Below are positions 42,101 through 52,129 of a stretch of 64,000 nucleotides of DNA, piece by piece (the stretch's first letter is position 1; the number at the start of each line of letters is the position of its first letter). The stretch is from Massilia aurea. Lineage in GTDB: Bacteria > Pseudomonadota > Gammaproteobacteria > Burkholderiales > Burkholderiaceae_D. The notes beneath the pieces are model-generated. The model saw nothing but the letters and a program-made list of their open reading frames with translations. It did no database searches and was not told the origin of the DNA. The stretch covers positions 1,860,001-1,924,000 of the forward strand of contig NZ_JACHBX010000001.1 of the NCBI RefSeq assembly GCF_014200505.1, given 5' to 3'. The position numbers and the translations under genes are program-made.

Positions 42101-43815
42101 GTGCGGCCGATGGCGCGCGGGTAGATGGTGCGGCCGGGAACGATGTCAGTGCGCACGAACACCGAGCCACTCAGGCCGGTGGTCGACGTCGGCACGATGT
42201 CCGAGACCGCGTTGACAGCGCTCATCGTCAGCCAGGTGCGGTTGCTGTAGGTGTTATTGCTCGGGATGGTGTAGTCGATGCCCAGCCCTTCTGCCTGGCC
42301 GGAGCTGTCCACCAGGCACAACGTCGTGTTGGGTTCGCTCGCACAGATTGGCGGCGAATTCGGGGTGCCGCCGACATAGGCGGTCACATTGCCCCGCGTG
42401 CCGATGCGCGCTTGCAGTGCAGCCACGACCGCGCTCGCGCCCGTGCTGCGGTTGAACGTGATGTCGCCGCCCAGCATGCCGGCGCCGGCAAAGTTCAGGC
42501 GGCTCATTACCTGCTTGTCGCGGTTGTTGTTGCTGTTGTTGGTGCTGCCGCCCACGCGCAGGAATGCGGTTGCGCCCGTGGCCCTCGATACCATCAGGCT
42601 GGTGCCTGCGCGGCTGTTGTCGGACACCAGGCTGCACACGCTGAGCGACTTGGTGGTCGAACCCGCGGGGCACGAAACCGGCACGACACCTACCACGTTG
42701 TCGGCGCCGATGGCCACGCCCAGGCTGCTGCAGCTGGGCACCGCTGCGTTCTTCGGGGAGCGCACGCAGGCGAAGTAACTGTCGGCGTCGCCGACCTTTT
42801 CATTGATCGACACGGCCAGCGCCTGGGCCAGGGCGGCCTGCTTGTCGGCGGTGTTGGTGCCGGCTGCCGCAGTCACGGCGCTATTGGTGATCACCTGCGT
42901 GCCCAGCGGACCGACGGCGGTTACCTCGGGGATCGAGCGCGTGCTGGCGGTATTGGAAGCCCCGATGCTGATCGTGCCGTACCACGGTGCCACCACGTTC
43001 TCGGCACCGAAACGCGGATACTTGTAGGTGCCGACGAACTTGGCCTGACACTTGGTCAATGCTCTCGAGTCGCACCAGCGCACGCGGGCCGCAACGGTGT
43101 AGCCTGATGCCGGCGACGTGCCGTTGGCCGTCGCGGCGCGGCAATCGGTCAGGTTGGTATTGGTGCAATATTCGGCGACATTGTTCGTGTAGTAGTACGG
43201 GGTGCTGTAGACATAGCGCGCACGGTACCGGGCGTTGGTTGGGTAGACATAGCCGCCCGTGTTGCGCACGCAATTGTTCAGGTTGGCGTCGCACCATTCG
43301 ATATCGTAGAAGCCGTCTACCAGATTGCTGGAGTCCGTCGAATTGCCCAGAAAGTCGGCCTTGTTGACGCCATACACATCGGTCGGCACGCGCTTCCAGT
43401 CGCCCGTGCGCCCGGCGTCGAGATCCGGATAGGACGTGCCGTCGGCCTTGACCGGCGGGACATACCGCACCGCCGGGTCGTAGTACTGGCGGTTGAAGCC
43501 GGCACTGGCAAATGGCGGATCGCCGATCTTGCAGGCGCGCGTGCCGGCCGACATCGTGGTGCCGGCGCGGCAGGTGTCGGTGACGTTGATGTAATCGGGC
43601 GTGTAATTGAAATTCATCGACCCCGAGTTATCGTACAGCAGCATCAGGTTCGGCTTGACGGTGCCGCTGCCGCTGATATTGAGCAGTGGCAGCTGGGCGA
43701 TGGCGGTCGGGTCCGCCTGTGCCAGCGGCGCGCCCAGGAGCAGCGCCAGCAATGCCAACTGTGCCATTGGGCCGGTGCAGCCGGTGGCACGCGTGAGTGT
43801 CGTCAAGAAGTTCAT
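39172..43815 (-). CDS. pilY1: type IV pilus tip-associated adhesin PilY1
   Basis: A 1547-residue secreted protein, larger than the roughly 1160 residues of Pseudomonas PilY1. A signal peptide (residues 1-35) is followed by a von Willebrand A-type domain whose metal-site motif is YDNSGSM (D62, S64, S66). A calcium-loop motif DTDPDPNGD lies at 807-815. The C-terminal beta-propeller begins near [19 protein letters not shown]. The protein helps pilus assembly and retraction and binds surfaces. A Cys-pair-rich insertion lies at 175-256. ATG 43815 is chosen over a TTG at 43821. It is last in the minor-pilin operon. Confidence 0.95.
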   Translation of the reverse strand: MNFLTTLTRATGCTGPMAQLALLALLLGAPLAQADPTAIAQLPLLNISGSGTVKPNLMLLYDNSGSMNFNYTPDYINVTDTCRAGTTMSAGTRACKIGDPPFASAGFNRQYYDPAVRYVPPVKADGTSYPDLDAGRTGDWKRVPTDVYGVNKADFLGNSTDSSNLVDGFYDIEWCDANLNNCVRNTGGYVYPTNARYRARYVYSTPYYYTNNVAEYCTNTNLTDCRAATANGTSPASGYTVAARVRWCDSRALTKCQAKFVGTYKYPRFGAENVVAPWYGTISIGASNTASTRSIPEVTAVGPLGTQVITNSAVTAAAGTNTADKQAALAQALAVSINEKVGDADSYFACVRSPKNAAVPSCSSLGVAIGADNVVGVVPVSCPAGSTTKSLSVCSLVSDNSRAGTSLMVSRATGATAFLRVGGSTNNSNNNRDKQVMSRLNFAGAGMLGGDITFNRSTGASAVVAALQARIGTRGNVTAYVGGTPNSPPICASEPNTTLCLVDSSGQAEGLGIDYTIPSNNTYSNRTWLTMSAVNAVSDIVPTSTTGLSGSVFVRTDIVPGRTIYPRAIGRTDCTSGSCSYAQEMTNFANWYGYYRTRNQMMKTAVGQAFSPVTDKYNVGLVALSVAAVEGAMNKPKPFAGADRTSWYNALYAMDTEGSTPVRQALHAIGKMYANQSPYNYRAGEEVVKFPCQQNFTFITTDGYWNGRAPVGVASNDQVDNPARFCLQSKGCVDPRGQGKPSLADIALYWYNGGSADKTVSLRPTLEDYTKPGAVPAGTGENNRLHMRTYALGLGVDGIMNYEAKYDTDPDPNGDFYKLVSGALNCPWNNQGRYVWPDPDVDEDSGSAALQSRVDDLWHAAINGHGKYFSASDPMQVVEGLRTALSNIEVKTGAAAAAATSTPNISQSDNDIFSATFTTVHWYGRLSKRKVNTITGDVAATEDWNTSSLLGRQVEVDEDGLDGRSIYMLKDGALAAFSYDTMDTGTRAWFDNKCNALTQCANMSVANRALVNDGRNIVNWLRGRQQYANDNILRAFSREQVGTDKTTIPIVLGDIASSKPAYLREPRRNFDRPGYGAFKTTHAGRKATVFAAANDGMLHAFDANSGEELWAYVPRITMKKLHQLASTTYGTNHIFSVDGSPEIADVQVGTEWKSVLVAGLNAGGRGYYALDVTDPAAPKALWELCADASACAGNVDTRLGLTFGNPQFGTIVDSAGVEKWVVFLTSGYNNIPGVDGVDGGDGKGYLLVVDVATGKVIESRSATTGVGSVATPSGLAKISAITNDPNNDPRVTYVYGGDNTGKMWRFDFTGAGTPARVLMGDAGVDQPVTTRPEVTLCRVDTTVDNKTVASAQRVVLFGTGRLLDLVDVTSTEVQSAYLLKDDGEGISTAAWRQSSAMVKRTLARVAGDDTGNAPYTIDGGDVNLASKKGWFTDFNLNTGERVNLDPQVVAGTINVVTNLPSSSTDCKVGGTSNIYQLNVCTGRAASPDGLAGYPLASSAAVGFIVIRLPSGALKTITTTADGTMVTGKFPPSETIEAHRAGWRRVRD

Positions 43816-43843
43816 GGGCAATCCGTTCGTTTGTACGGCGCCA

Positions 43844-44443
43844 TCAGACGCCGATCAGTACTACCATCTGGTTCACCACGGTGCCGCCGCGCGCACCGTG
43901 GATGCGGGCCGTGATCACATAGTGCAGCTGCGGGCTGGCGGCATACACGACGCCATCGGTGCGGATGCTCTCGCCGATCGCGGTTGCGTTGCCCAGGCCG
44001 GCCGTGTTGGCAGCGGTCTGCACGCAGGCGTTCTTGTCGTCGAACGTGCCGGTGCTCTTGCACAGGCGGTGGATCACGTATTCAACCTCGGTGCCGCCCG
44101 AATCCGTGACCTTCTTGCTGTCGCTCCAGAACTCTTCTTCACGGGTGGACAGACCGGGCGCCATGGTGGCGCGGTAACCCTCTGCCGGCTGGTGCGCCGT
44201 CAGCGCGCCCTTGTCGGTCTTGGCTTTCTGGTCGATCCACTCGAAGCCCTTGTGCAGCCCGAAATCGGCAGCGCGGCTGAGCGTGGCATCGTAGGCGAGG
44301 CTCGATGCGCTCAGCGTCGTGCTATTGCTCGACTTGAGCAGATAGATGCTCGTCACGAGCATCACGAGCATCATGATCAGCATGACCGGCAGCGCAATGC
44401 CGCGCTGGGCTGCCAGGGGCAACGGGTGCGGACGCTGCGCCAT
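43844..44443 (-). CDS. pilX: minor pilin PilX
   Basis: The 199-residue protein has the type III pilin start: cleavage after QRG, then IALPVMLIMMLVMLVTSIYLL. Residue +5 of the mature protein is Val, not Glu, as expected for PilX. The ATG at 44443 overlaps the pilW stop and is preceded by GGAGG with 5 nt spacing, which argues against the ATG at 44446. It helps prime pilus assembly with PilV, PilW and FimT/U, upstream of PilY1. Confidence 0.9.
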   Translation of the reverse strand: MAQRPHPLPLAAQRGIALPVMLIMMLVMLVTSIYLLKSSNSTTLSASSLAYDATLSRAADFGLHKGFEWIDQKAKTDKGALTAHQPAEGYRATMAPGLSTREEEFWSDSKKVTDSGGTEVEYVIHRLCKSTGTFDDKNACVQTAANTAGLGNATAIGESIRTDGVVYAASPQLHYVITARIHGARGGTVVNQMVVLIGV

Positions 44444-45612
44444 CATGGCCTCCATCCCGCATTCCTCAGCGGGACAATGGTGTCGAAGACGCGGTAGCGA
44501 TAGCAGGTCCAGTCGATTGGATCGTTCTCCACTGCCAGGTCGATCTCCACTTCTTCCGCAGTGGCCTCGCTCGGCTGCACGCGCGCGAACAGGGTCGGCG
44601 CCGTGGTCGTGGCGCTGCACGTACCGTCCGCGGCCGGCCGCTCGGGGTTTTTACTACGCGCTACCACAGCGATGCGCAGCGCCACGATGCGACCATAGTC
44701 GCCGGGGCTGCCGGTCACGCCATCGCCGTCGGCATCGATCATCGTGGACGACCAGGCGCTGATGGCGGTGCCCTTCTCCAGTGCAAAGGCGGCACCAAGG
44801 CGCCGGTCAAAACCGTACTGCGCCTTGAGCGAGACGATGTTGCCCGTAACCGCCTGCGAATTTTTGGCCGCATTGGCCATGTCGGTGGCACGCAGGCGCA
44901 GGTAGCCATCCTCGACCGACCACGTATGAAACGCCAGGCGCGCGCCGGAGCCGAGATTGAACAGGCGGGTCGTATTGCCGGTGTAGTTCGCGCCCAGCGC
45001 CCCGCGGTTGAAGCGCTGGCTGGTCGCGCCGAAGGACAGTTCAGGCTTGTCGGGAACGCTCGATATCTGCGCCAGGGCGCAATCGGCCCCGATCTTCTCG
45101 GGCGCGACGACGATCACGTCACCCAGCGTGAAGTAACCCCACGGATCGCGATCGACCTCGACGCTGGTGCCGCCGATGTAGTTCTTGATCACGCGCATCG
45201 TCGACGTGCCGCCAGGGGCGCCGCCTGCGTACAGCGTCAGGCGGTCCGGCCCCGTGCCGCCCGGCTCGATCACGGCGGCAGCCAGCGGCCGGATCGTGGC
45301 CGCGCCGCGCTTGGCCGGCGCCAGCTCGTAGCCCTGGCTGTCGGCAAACATCGTGTTGCAGCCGGTGATCAACGGGTCGTTCAGGCCGAAGCCGGCCTGC
45401 TCGGCGTCGCTGCTGATCTGGAACATTGCCAGCATGCCGTTCTGCATCGAGTCGGAGCCACCCAGCGCGGCGTCCTTGTTGCGCTCGCTATCGGTCATGA
45501 TCCGGGTGGCGAACAGCACCGCCAGCAGGCCGATGACGACACTGACCATCAGTTCGACGAGCGAAAAGCCGCCGGCACGGGCAATGGACAGGGATGGAGA
45601 CGGGGCGCTCAT
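44443..45612 (-). CDS. pilW: minor pilin PilW
   Basis: A 389-residue protein with the prepilin motif AGGFSLVELMVSVVIGLLAV: cleavage before Phe, Glu at +5, hydrophobic helix. A large C-terminal globular domain is typical of PilW. The frame extends far upstream, but ATG 45612 is right because it overlaps the pilV stop by 4 bp (ATGA) and starts just before the prepilin signal. It sits in the order pilV-pilW-pilX-pilY1. Confidence 0.92.
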   Translation of the reverse strand: MSAPSPSLSIARAGGFSLVELMVSVVIGLLAVLFATRIMTDSERNKDAALGGSDSMQNGMLAMFQISSDAEQAGFGLNDPLITGCNTMFADSQGYELAPAKRGAATIRPLAAAVIEPGGTGPDRLTLYAGGAPGGTSTMRVIKNYIGGTSVEVDRDPWGYFTLGDVIVVAPEKIGADCALAQISSVPDKPELSFGATSQRFNRGALGANYTGNTTRLFNLGSGARLAFHTWSVEDGYLRLRATDMANAAKNSQAVTGNIVSLKAQYGFDRRLGAAFALEKGTAISAWSSTMIDADGDGVTGSPGDYGRIVALRIAVVARSKNPERPAADGTCSATTTAPTLFARVQPSEATAEEVEIDLAVENDPIDWTCYRYRVFDTIVPLRNAGWRP

Positions 45613-46046
45613 GGTTTCGATGCCGTCAGGTAGGATTTGATGCGATGCGTATTGCGCTGGCTGTCGCTGGTGCGCTGCCAGCCGATCGCGATATTCACTT
45701 CGGTGCGGCCGACAGCCGCATTGGTGGCCACGCCCACCACGACGCCAGCGCCCGGAATCCGCTCCTGCACCGCCGCATGCCAGGCGGCCAGGCGCGCACC
45801 CGGGGTACCGCCGGCGGCCAGCGCGTAGTCGGCGGCGTGCGGCATGTCGCTGTACATGATGCCCAGCAGCTCGTTGGCAGCGACGGTCGCCTCGGCCCGC
45901 ATCCCGGCATCCGACAGGGCCGCGATGGAACGCGCCTGCAGACCCAGCGTGCCGACCAGGGCGATACCGAGGATCATCACGGCAAGCAGCGATTCGAGCA
46001 GCGCGACGCCGTGTTCGGCACGGCGAATCATTGACGTATGGATCAT
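45609..46046 (-). CDS. pilV: minor pilin PilV
   Basis: A 145-residue protein with the prepilin motif EHGVALLESLLAVMILGIAL: cleavage after Gly, Glu at +5. A short globular domain includes LGLQARSIAALSDAGMRAEA, typical of PilV. ATG 46046 overlaps the previous gene's stop (ATGA); ATG 46031 is an alternative closer to the cleavage site. Minor pilus subunit processed by PilD. Confidence 0.9.
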   Translation of the reverse strand: MIHTSMIRRAEHGVALLESLLAVMILGIALVGTLGLQARSIAALSDAGMRAEATVAANELLGIMYSDMPHAADYALAAGGTPGARLAAWHAAVQERIPGAGVVVGVATNAAVGRTEVNIAIGWQRTSDSQRNTHRIKSYLTASKP

Positions 46047-46678
46047 GGCGGGCACCTGCGCGAATCGCCAGAGGCCGCGTCCGGCACACAGGTCACCGCC
46101 ATGCCGCCCAGGGTCAGCACGACGGCCGAGGGCTTGAATTTGCCGACCAGCGCACCGGCTGGCGCGAGGTCGACGCGGCGCGCCTGATTCTCCTGGCCGG
46201 CATCGATCCAGCCCAGTGGCGTGAAATACACGGCGTCATCGTCGTCCGGATCCAGCGTGACGGTCAGCATGGTGGTCGGTGGCAGGGTGTCGGCGCTGCG
46301 CACGAGCGAGCGGTAGTCGGCCGTCGGGCCGGTCGCCCCCTTGGCCGCCGTGGTGGCGGTCGACCAGTCGTTGCTGCCATCGGTGCAAGGGTTGTCGCTG
46401 CTGCGCAGGCACACGTCGATCTGCCAGCCTGGCTGGCCGTTCGCACCAGGGGCGAACACCAGCCGGCTCTGGCTGTTATGGGTCATGGCCAGGTTGCGCG
46501 CCTGCGTGAAGCCATCGGCATAGAACTGCGCCGCCCCGGTGGCGCGTGTACCCGCCAGCCAGCCCGTCATCTGCGGCACGCCCACGGCCAGCAGGATGCC
46601 CAGCACGACCAGGCCGACCATCGACTCGATCAGCGTGAAGCCGCCTGCAGCGCGCGGGCATGGGCTTACTGGGTACAT
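46043..46678 (-). CDS. fimT: GspH/FimT family minor pilin
   Basis: A 211-residue prepilin: [22 protein letters not shown], cleavage before Phe and Glu at +5, followed by a GspH/FimT beta domain containing [19 protein letters not shown] 46678 lies inside the last codons of the pilE-like gene and is preceded by AAGGA with 6 nt spacing. FimT- and FimU-type proteins prime pilus assembly; some FimT proteins bind DNA for uptake, which I cannot judge here. Confidence 0.88.
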   Translation of the reverse strand: MYPVSPCPRAAGGFTLIESMVGLVVLGILLAVGVPQMTGWLAGTRATGAAQFYADGFTQARNLAMTHNSQSRLVFAPGANGQPGWQIDVCLRSSDNPCTDGSNDWSTATTAAKGATGPTADYRSLVRSADTLPPTTMLTVTLDPDDDDAVYFTPLGWIDAGQENQARRVDLAPAGALVGKFKPSAVVLTLGGMAVTCVPDAASGDSRRCPP

Positions 46679-47082
46679 GCGCCATCCTTGCGGTCGACCC
46701 AGCAAGTGGCTTTCTTGGTCCAGCCGGTCGGTGCACCGGTGGTGGCCCGGGTGCCGGCCTGGTTGATGGTATAGACGAAATCAGCGGCGCCGGCGCGGCC
46801 GGTTGCGGTCAGCACATAGCCACTGGCAGTGGCGCTCGTCAAGGTGTAGGTGAAGTTCTTGGTATCGGCGGGCTTTCCCGCGAAACCTTCATACGTGCGT
46901 TCATTGGACCAGTATTGCTCGAGGCGCGGCTGGGTCGCTGCCAGGTCGCCATGCGCTTCGGCCAGGCGGGCGCGCAGGATGTAGCTGTTGTAGGAAGGTA
47001 AGGCAATCGCGCTCAGGATGCCGATGATGGCCACGACGACCATGAGTTCGACGAGCGTAAAACCGGATTGACGTTGCTGCAT
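46666..47082 (-). CDS. pilE: type IV pilin, PilE-like, first gene of the minor pilin operon
   Basis: A 138-residue prepilin: very short leader MQQRQSG, then [27 protein letters not shown] (shown in part), with Glu at +5. The C-terminal Cys in [15 protein letters not shown] pairs with another Cys nine residues on to make the usual D-region disulfide. It has a strong Shine-Dalgarno (GGAGA). In Pseudomonas, PilE is a minor pilin at the end of the operon; here it leads it. It may be a minor pilin rather than the main pilus subunit. Confidence 0.88.
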   Translation of the reverse strand: MQQRQSGFTLVELMVVVAIIGILSAIALPSYNSYILRARLAEAHGDLAATQPRLEQYWSNERTYEGFAGKPADTKNFTYTLTSATASGYVLTATGRAGAADFVYTINQAGTRATTGAPTGWTKKATCWVDRKDGACTQ

Positions 47083-47287
47083 GTAATTCTCCTGGACGCT
47101 GGGCGCTGACGGCCGGGCTACATTTGTCGCGCGGCATATTTCCAGGTGGAATCATAAATCATGTTGCTGTCATTTCCCTGAGGGAATGCTGACAAACCCC
47201 TGACAACCGCGCAAACATGCGCTGCTGGCTTGACGCAACCACATTATTCAGGGGCTCGCGTGTGTGCAGCAGCCGATGGACAGGATG

Positions 47288-48613
47288 TCAGCCAGTGGAT
47301 TTTGACGCGCCAAAACGCACAACGACGTGCGTGCCGCCGCCTGCTGCGTCGCCTATCGCCACGTCCGCACCGTGAGCGCGTGCAATGTCCCGCACGATCG
47401 CCAGCCCCAGGCCGCTGCCGGTGGCTTTGTCATCGAGCCGCACGAAGCGCTCGAACACGGCGGCGCGCCGGGCGGCGGGAATGCCGGGGCCGGAATCGAT
47501 CACGGAAAACTGCGTTACGCCGCCATCCACCCCGCAACCGACCGTCACCTGCCCGCCGTCCGGCGTATAGCGCAGTGCATTGTCGACCAGGTTGTCGATC
47601 AGATCGCGCAATTGAAAGGCGTCACCCGTCACTGGCGCCGGCGCCAGTTCGAAGCCCAGGTCGATCCCCTTGCGCGCCGCCTTGTCGACAAAGAACTGGA
47701 TCGATTCCTGCACCAGCAGCGCCAGATCGAGCGGGCCGGCATGCTCACCCGGGCGCCCTTCCCTTGCCCGCGCCAGCGCCAGCAACTGATTCACCTGGCG
47801 GATCATGCGCTCGTTGGCCAGGCCCATCATGGCAAGCGACGCCACGGTGTCGGCATCCTGCGCGTGACGGGCATGCAGCCATTCGAGCTGCAATTGCACG
47901 CCAGCCAGCGGCGTGCGGAGCTGGTGCGCCATGTCGGCCAGGAAGTCGCGCTGTGCGCGCGCGCCCGCCTCGACTTTGTCCAGCAGATCGTTGAAACCGC
48001 TGACCACTGGCGCGATTTCATAGGGCACGCCGTCGGCAGGGATGGGCGCGAGGTCGCCCGGTCCTCGCCTGGCGAGCTCGGCGCGAATGCGCGCGAGCGG
48101 GCGCAAGCCATTGCCGACAGAGAGCCAGACGACACCAACCAGCGTCAGCGTACCAAGCGAGACCAGCACGACGAGCGAGCGCACGATCGCGGCGCGCACG
48201 TCGAGGCGCTGGCGCAGTGTGCGGGCCACGCCGACGTGCCGGATGCCGGTCGGCGTGGCCACGGCCAGCGCGACGACGCGCACCGGCTCGCCATCGACGT
48301 CGGCGTCGTACGCCGGCGCGCCGGGCCGCAGTGCCGGGAAAGCTTTGCTCCCCTCGAGATGCCGCCCTTGCACGTCGCGCACGGCGAACCAGGCGCGCTC
48401 GCCCGTCGCAGCAGGGGCCACGGGCGGCAGGCTGGCTGCGCCACCGGCGGCCACGCGGCCCGCCAACGCGGTGGCCGTGTCCATCAGGCCGGCATCGAAC
48501 GCCACCTGGGCGGGCGTCCAGGCCAGGCCGGCGACGAGCGCGGCGAGCACGAGATTGACGAGCAGAATCGGCCCGAGCAGCCATTTCAGCAGGCGCAGGC
48601 GGATGCTGTTCAT
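47288..48613 (-). CDS. membrane sensor histidine kinase, TctE/QseC type
   Basis: The 441-residue protein has membrane span 1 (about 10-32), a periplasmic sensor region fitting the 2CSK_N domain (AFDAGLMDTATALAGRV after the first span), membrane span 2 (about 160-180), HAMP, then HisKA with FLADMAHQLRTPL (phosphoacceptor His) and an ATPase domain with DSGPGIP and GSGLGLAIV. ATG 48613 follows the regulator stop by 13 bp. Family members sense tricarboxylates or other extracellular signals; ligand unknown. Pairs with the regulator at 48627. Confidence 0.92.
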   Translation of the reverse strand: MNSIRLRLLKWLLGPILLVNLVLAALVAGLAWTPAQVAFDAGLMDTATALAGRVAAGGAASLPPVAPAATGERAWFAVRDVQGRHLEGSKAFPALRPGAPAYDADVDGEPVRVVALAVATPTGIRHVGVARTLRQRLDVRAAIVRSLVVLVSLGTLTLVGVVWLSVGNGLRPLARIRAELARRGPGDLAPIPADGVPYEIAPVVSGFNDLLDKVEAGARAQRDFLADMAHQLRTPLAGVQLQLEWLHARHAQDADTVASLAMMGLANERMIRQVNQLLALARAREGRPGEHAGPLDLALLVQESIQFFVDKAARKGIDLGFELAPAPVTGDAFQLRDLIDNLVDNALRYTPDGGQVTVGCGVDGGVTQFSVIDSGPGIPAARRAAVFERFVRLDDKATGSGLGLAIVRDIARAHGADVAIGDAAGGGTHVVVRFGASKSTG

Positions 48614-48626
48614 TGGCCGGACGGGA

Positions 48627-49343
48627 TCATGCGGCCGCTTCGAGCAGGTAGCCGAAGCCGCGGATGGTGCGGATCGCCACGTCGGCGCCATCGAGCTTCA
48701 GGCGCAGGCGCGACACATAGACTTCCACGGCATTGAGCGTGACATCGTCGCCCCAGGGCAGGATGGCGTCGAGGATCTGCTGTTTGGAGACAACGCGCCC
48801 CGCGTGCTGCAGCAGGTATTCGAGCACGCCCCACTCGCGCACGGATAGCTCGATGGCGCCTTCGCCGATGCGCGCGCGGCGCGTGGCACTATCAAGGCTC
48901 AGACGGCCCAGGGACAGGACGGACGACGGCGGTGCATGGCGGCGCGCCAGCGCGCGGATGCGGGCAACCAGTTCGGCAGTGGCAAAGGGTTTGACCAGAT
49001 AGTCGTCGGCGCCCGTTTCCAGGCCACGGACGCGGTCTTCGACAGCGTCGCGGGCCGTCAGCAGGAGGACGGGCATGGCGCCGCCACGAGCGCGCAGGCG
49101 GCGTACGACCTCAAAACCATCGATGCCGGGCAGGCCGATGTCCAGCACGGCGACGTCGAATGTGGGGACGGACTCGGTGCGTTGCAAGGCGATGTCAGCG
49201 GCGAGGCCATCGCGCACCAGCTGAACTGTCATGGCCTGCGCGTTGAGCGCGCGCAGTAAACCGTCGGCAAGCACGGGATCGTCTTCAACCAGCAGGATAT
49301 GTAGTCCGGTGTGTAGTCCGATTCGCGGCTCAATGCGCAGCAT
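48627..49343 (-). CDS. OmpR-family response regulator, TctD/QseB type
   Basis: A 238-residue protein: receiver domain (phosphoacceptor Asp68 in VLDIGLPG; conserved Lys in YLVKPF) followed by an OmpR winged helix (VVSKQQILDAILPW, VYVSRLRLKL). The N-terminus is about 12 residues longer than usual before ILLVEDD, so a start at a later codon is possible, but no better ATG follows. It is co-transcribed with the kinase at 47288, and its target genes are unknown. Its two-gene operon starts in the shared 289-bp gap with the Crp-family gene. Confidence 0.93.
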   Translation of the reverse strand: MLRIEPRIGLHTGLHILLVEDDPVLADGLLRALNAQAMTVQLVRDGLAADIALQRTESVPTFDVAVLDIGLPGIDGFEVVRRLRARGGAMPVLLLTARDAVEDRVRGLETGADDYLVKPFATAELVARIRALARRHAPPSSVLSLGRLSLDSATRRARIGEGAIELSVREWGVLEYLLQHAGRVVSKQQILDAILPWGDDVTLNAVEVYVSRLRLKLDGADVAIRTIRGFGYLLEAAA

Positions 49344-49632
49344 TTGTAGGAATACCCTGTTTTGTGGACGGTGAACATCACCGTAGGCACCCCGAATTAT
49401 GCGTTATTTTTTGTTTCCGTAACAAAATACAACGCCTTTTGGGGCCAAAACAGGCATTTCCCCTAGTAGGACTGGGCTGACACGTGATGATGCTTGCAAC
49501 CTACACCGGGGCGACTACATGTCTTATGTGCGCCAACAGACGGTGGACGTAAAGTACACACATCGCAACGAGGCAAGCACCATACGCCTTCTGACTTGCA
49601 CCCGACGCACGATAGACCTAAGAGGACATAAA
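49344..49632. other. divergent intergenic region between the response regulator and Crp-type genes
   Basis: This 289-bp gap is A/T-richer than its surroundings. TTTTGTT (49409-49415) and AACAAAA (49421-49427) form an inverted repeat with a 5-nt loop, possibly an operator. A candidate sigma-70 promoter for the Crp-type gene is TTGCAA followed by TACATG near 49495-49521, but it is weak. I see no RNA gene. Confidence 0.4.
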
Positions 49633-50436
49633 ATGAACAACACTCAACTTGCTGGTATCACACAAAAAGCAAAAAGCCAGACCCCTGCCACGAGTGAGGC
49701 AATGAAGTCCCAGTCTAAACCGATCGTCAGCTACAGCGGCACCCAACAAAATGAATTGCTGGCAGCACTGCCACGCATGGATCTCGAAGAAATGTTCGAT
49801 CACCTCGAATTGGTGGCGATGCCATTCGGTAAAGAACTGTTCGAGTATGGCAGCAAACTGGAATACGTGTATTTCCCGACAACGGCAATCGTGTCGCTGC
49901 TGTATGTGATGGAAGATGGCGCCACGACCGAAATCGCGGTCGTCGGCCACGAAGGTGCAGTCGGTGTATCGCTGTTCATGGGTGAGCGCGCTACCTGCTC
50001 GGCGGTCGTACAAAGCGCCGGTTACGGTTATCGCCTGCGCACCCAGTACCTGCGTGACGCCTTCAACCGCGGCGGCGCCCTGCCACAACTGCTGATGCGC
50101 TACACCAACGCTCTGTTCGCCCAGATGGCACAGAACGCTGTCGGTGGCCGTCACAGCTCGATCGAACAGAAGCTGTGCCGCTGGTTGCTCGACCGTCTGG
50201 ATCGTTCAGCAAGCAACGAACTGAAAGTGACCCAGGAACTGATCTCGATCATGCTGGGTGTGCGCCGCGAAAGCATCACTGCTGCCGCCGGCAAGCTGCA
50301 AGACGAAGGCCTGATCCAGTACCGTCGCGGTAACATCACCGTGCTCGACCGTGCTGGCCTGGAAGACTACGCTGGCGAATGCTACAAGGTCGCCAAGTCG
50401 GAATACGACCGCCTGCTGTCGGACGTCGCACGCTAA
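49633..50436 (+). CDS. Crp/Fnr-family transcriptional regulator
   Basis: The 267-residue protein has an effector-binding beta-barrel (about 45-165, including YFPTTAIVSLLYVMEDG) and a C-terminal winged helix (about 200-245; VTQELISIMLGVRRESITAA). It lacks the phosphate-binding Arg-Ser of cAMP receptors and has no N-terminal Cys cluster like FNR, so cAMP or iron-sulfur sensing is unlikely. ATG 49633 is preceded by AGAGGA. Similar proteins are common in Betaproteobacteria with unknown signals. It converges on the CHASE3 kinase gene with 4 bp between stops. Confidence 0.9.
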   Translation: MNNTQLAGITQKAKSQTPATSEAMKSQSKPIVSYSGTQQNELLAALPRMDLEEMFDHLELVAMPFGKELFEYGSKLEYVYFPTTAIVSLLYVMEDGATTEIAVVGHEGAVGVSLFMGERATCSAVVQSAGYGYRLRTQYLRDAFNRGGALPQLLMRYTNALFAQMAQNAVGGRHSSIEQKLCRWLLDRLDRSASNELKVTQELISIMLGVRRESITAAAGKLQDEGLIQYRRGNITVLDRAGLEDYAGECYKVAKSEYDRLLSDVAR

Positions 50437-50440
50437 GCAG

Positions 50441-51931
50441 TCAACCCGGATTCGCCGCCCTGTGCGGCAGCGAATCCTGATAATCCGGCCCTGCACTCTG
50501 CGTCAGGGCCGGCGGTGTGTAAACGGTGCCTGCCACCTCATTGCCGCCCGGCGCCACTGCCGGAATCAAGGCGCGAACACACGTTCCAACGTCATTCACT
50601 CCCCGCTCCACCTCCAACGTTCCACCCAATAGCAAAGCGCGCTCACGCATGCCAAGCAGGCCATGGGATTTCGTCCCTGTCAGCATGCCATCGGGAATGC
50701 CGATGCCATCATCGGTGATTTCCAGACCCCATCCAGTTGGTTCGCGTGTCAGGTTCACGATGACATTGCGCGCCTTCGCATACTTGGCGATGTTATTAAG
50801 CGCTTCCTGCGTGATGCGGAACAAGGCAATGGCCTGTGTCGGAGCAGCTGCATCGACGTCAGGATCGATCAGCGCATCACAATCGAGCGACGTCACGTGC
50901 GCGTAATCGGCGCAGTAACTTTGCAGCGCCGCCGACAAACCCATATTGTCGAGCAGGCTCGGGCGCAAGTTTTCGATGATGCGGCGCTTGAGCTGGACGG
51001 TGTCGACCAGCGTGCGGCGCGCACGGCCCAGCTTATCCGCCAAATCCGGTTCGTTCTCACGCAAGCGATCAATGACCGTGGCCAGGTCGATGCCGATTGC
51101 CGTCAGGTTGGCGCCCATCTCGTCGTGCAGTTCGCGGGCAAGCCGTGATTTTTCTTCTTCCGACACGCGAATCAGGTGGCGCGACAGGACCGACAATTGC
51201 GCCGTACGTTCCGCGACAATGTGCTCGAGGCCATCGTTCGTCTGCTGCAACGCATGCTCGGCATCCAGGCGCGCCCCAAAGGCCCGCTGCACCAGCTTGT
51301 AAAAGAGCAGCAGGATGATGATGGCCGCGACATTGATGCTCACGCCAAACAGCGCCGCGTGCCGGTATTGCTGATAAAACCCGGCAGTGCGTGACTTGAG
51401 CAACTCGTTCTGTTCACGGGCCATGATCACCACTTGCAGGCGGATTTCATCCATCTCCGCGCGCTCGTCCGGTAATGCAGCGTTCGCGACAATGGCATCC
51501 AGACCACCCTGGCGGAATACGTCCAGAGACTGGTTCAGCAAGGCCAGCTTGCGCTGGACCAGCGCGCGCAATTGCGCCAGATTGCGGGTTTGCGAAGGAT
51601 TATCGGCAAGCAGCACGCCAAGTGCGCGCAGCTGGGCGTCGATCTGCTGCGGCGCGCCGCGCAACGGGCTCAGATACACCGGATCGTTCGACAGGAAATA
51701 CCCACGCAGACTGGATTCAGCATCCGTGACGAGGAGGTTCAGGTATTGCAGCTCGTCGGAAACCTGGGCGGTCTGCGCCTGGAGCAGGTTGGCGTCACGC
51801 AAATCATCGAGATTGCGCAGCAAGAATACGCCATTGACCACAAGCAGCACCACGCAAACGAGGCACAGCACCGACTTGTGAAGAGGAAGACGACGAGCCG
51901 GGCGCTCCCCCCGGGTGGTAGAAAAATACAT
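50441..51931 (-). CDS. sensor histidine kinase with CHASE3 domain, NarX/DesK-type kinase core
   Basis: A 496-residue membrane protein: span 1 (about 20-40), CHASE3-like periplasmic region (45-195), span 2 (about 197-215), coiled coil, then a HisKA_3 core with RELHDEMGANLTAIGIDLAT (phosphoacceptor His) and an HATPase domain (DDGIGIP, GLLGMRERA). Such kinases pair with NarL-type regulators. The regulator at 52130 lies on the same strand 198 bp upstream and is the probable partner. A terminator (52077-52096) separates them. Confidence 0.92.
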   Translation of the reverse strand: MYFSTTRGERPARRLPLHKSVLCLVCVVLLVVNGVFLLRNLDDLRDANLLQAQTAQVSDELQYLNLLVTDAESSLRGYFLSNDPVYLSPLRGAPQQIDAQLRALGVLLADNPSQTRNLAQLRALVQRKLALLNQSLDVFRQGGLDAIVANAALPDERAEMDEIRLQVVIMAREQNELLKSRTAGFYQQYRHAALFGVSINVAAIIILLLFYKLVQRAFGARLDAEHALQQTNDGLEHIVAERTAQLSVLSRHLIRVSEEEKSRLARELHDEMGANLTAIGIDLATVIDRLRENEPDLADKLGRARRTLVDTVQLKRRIIENLRPSLLDNMGLSAALQSYCADYAHVTSLDCDALIDPDVDAAAPTQAIALFRITQEALNNIAKYAKARNVIVNLTREPTGWGLEITDDGIGIPDGMLTGTKSHGLLGMRERALLLGGTLEVERGVNDVGTCVRALIPAVAPGGNEVAGTVYTPPALTQSAGPDYQDSLPHRAANPG

Positions 51932-52076
51932 CCAGACATCCTTTCACGCTGACAACGCGGCCTCGCATTCTACCTGTAAGGACGTATTGTTGCGCCGCAA
52001 AGTGGCCCGACGTAACTATTTGTTGCAGTTGATGCTGGTGAATACTCCTGACTTCGGATGACAGTCGCCCAATGAC

Positions 52077-52096
52077 AAAACGCGCCGAAGCGCGTT
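52077..52096 (-). terminator. intrinsic terminator after the NarL-type regulator gene
   Basis: Reading the minus strand, AACGCGC, loop TTCG, GCGCGTT, then a short T-run. The UUCG tetraloop makes a stable hairpin. It would reduce read-through from the regulator into the kinase gene, so each may have its own promoter. Confidence 0.7.
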
Positions 52097-52129
52097 ATGG
52101 GACCAATCCGATACGAATCCTCACCGCTC

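Noticed and set aside
49470..49520. Sigma-54 promoter before the Crp-type gene
   Set aside because: GACACGTGATGATGCTTGC resembles the pattern, but the -24 GG pair is missing and the spacing is off.
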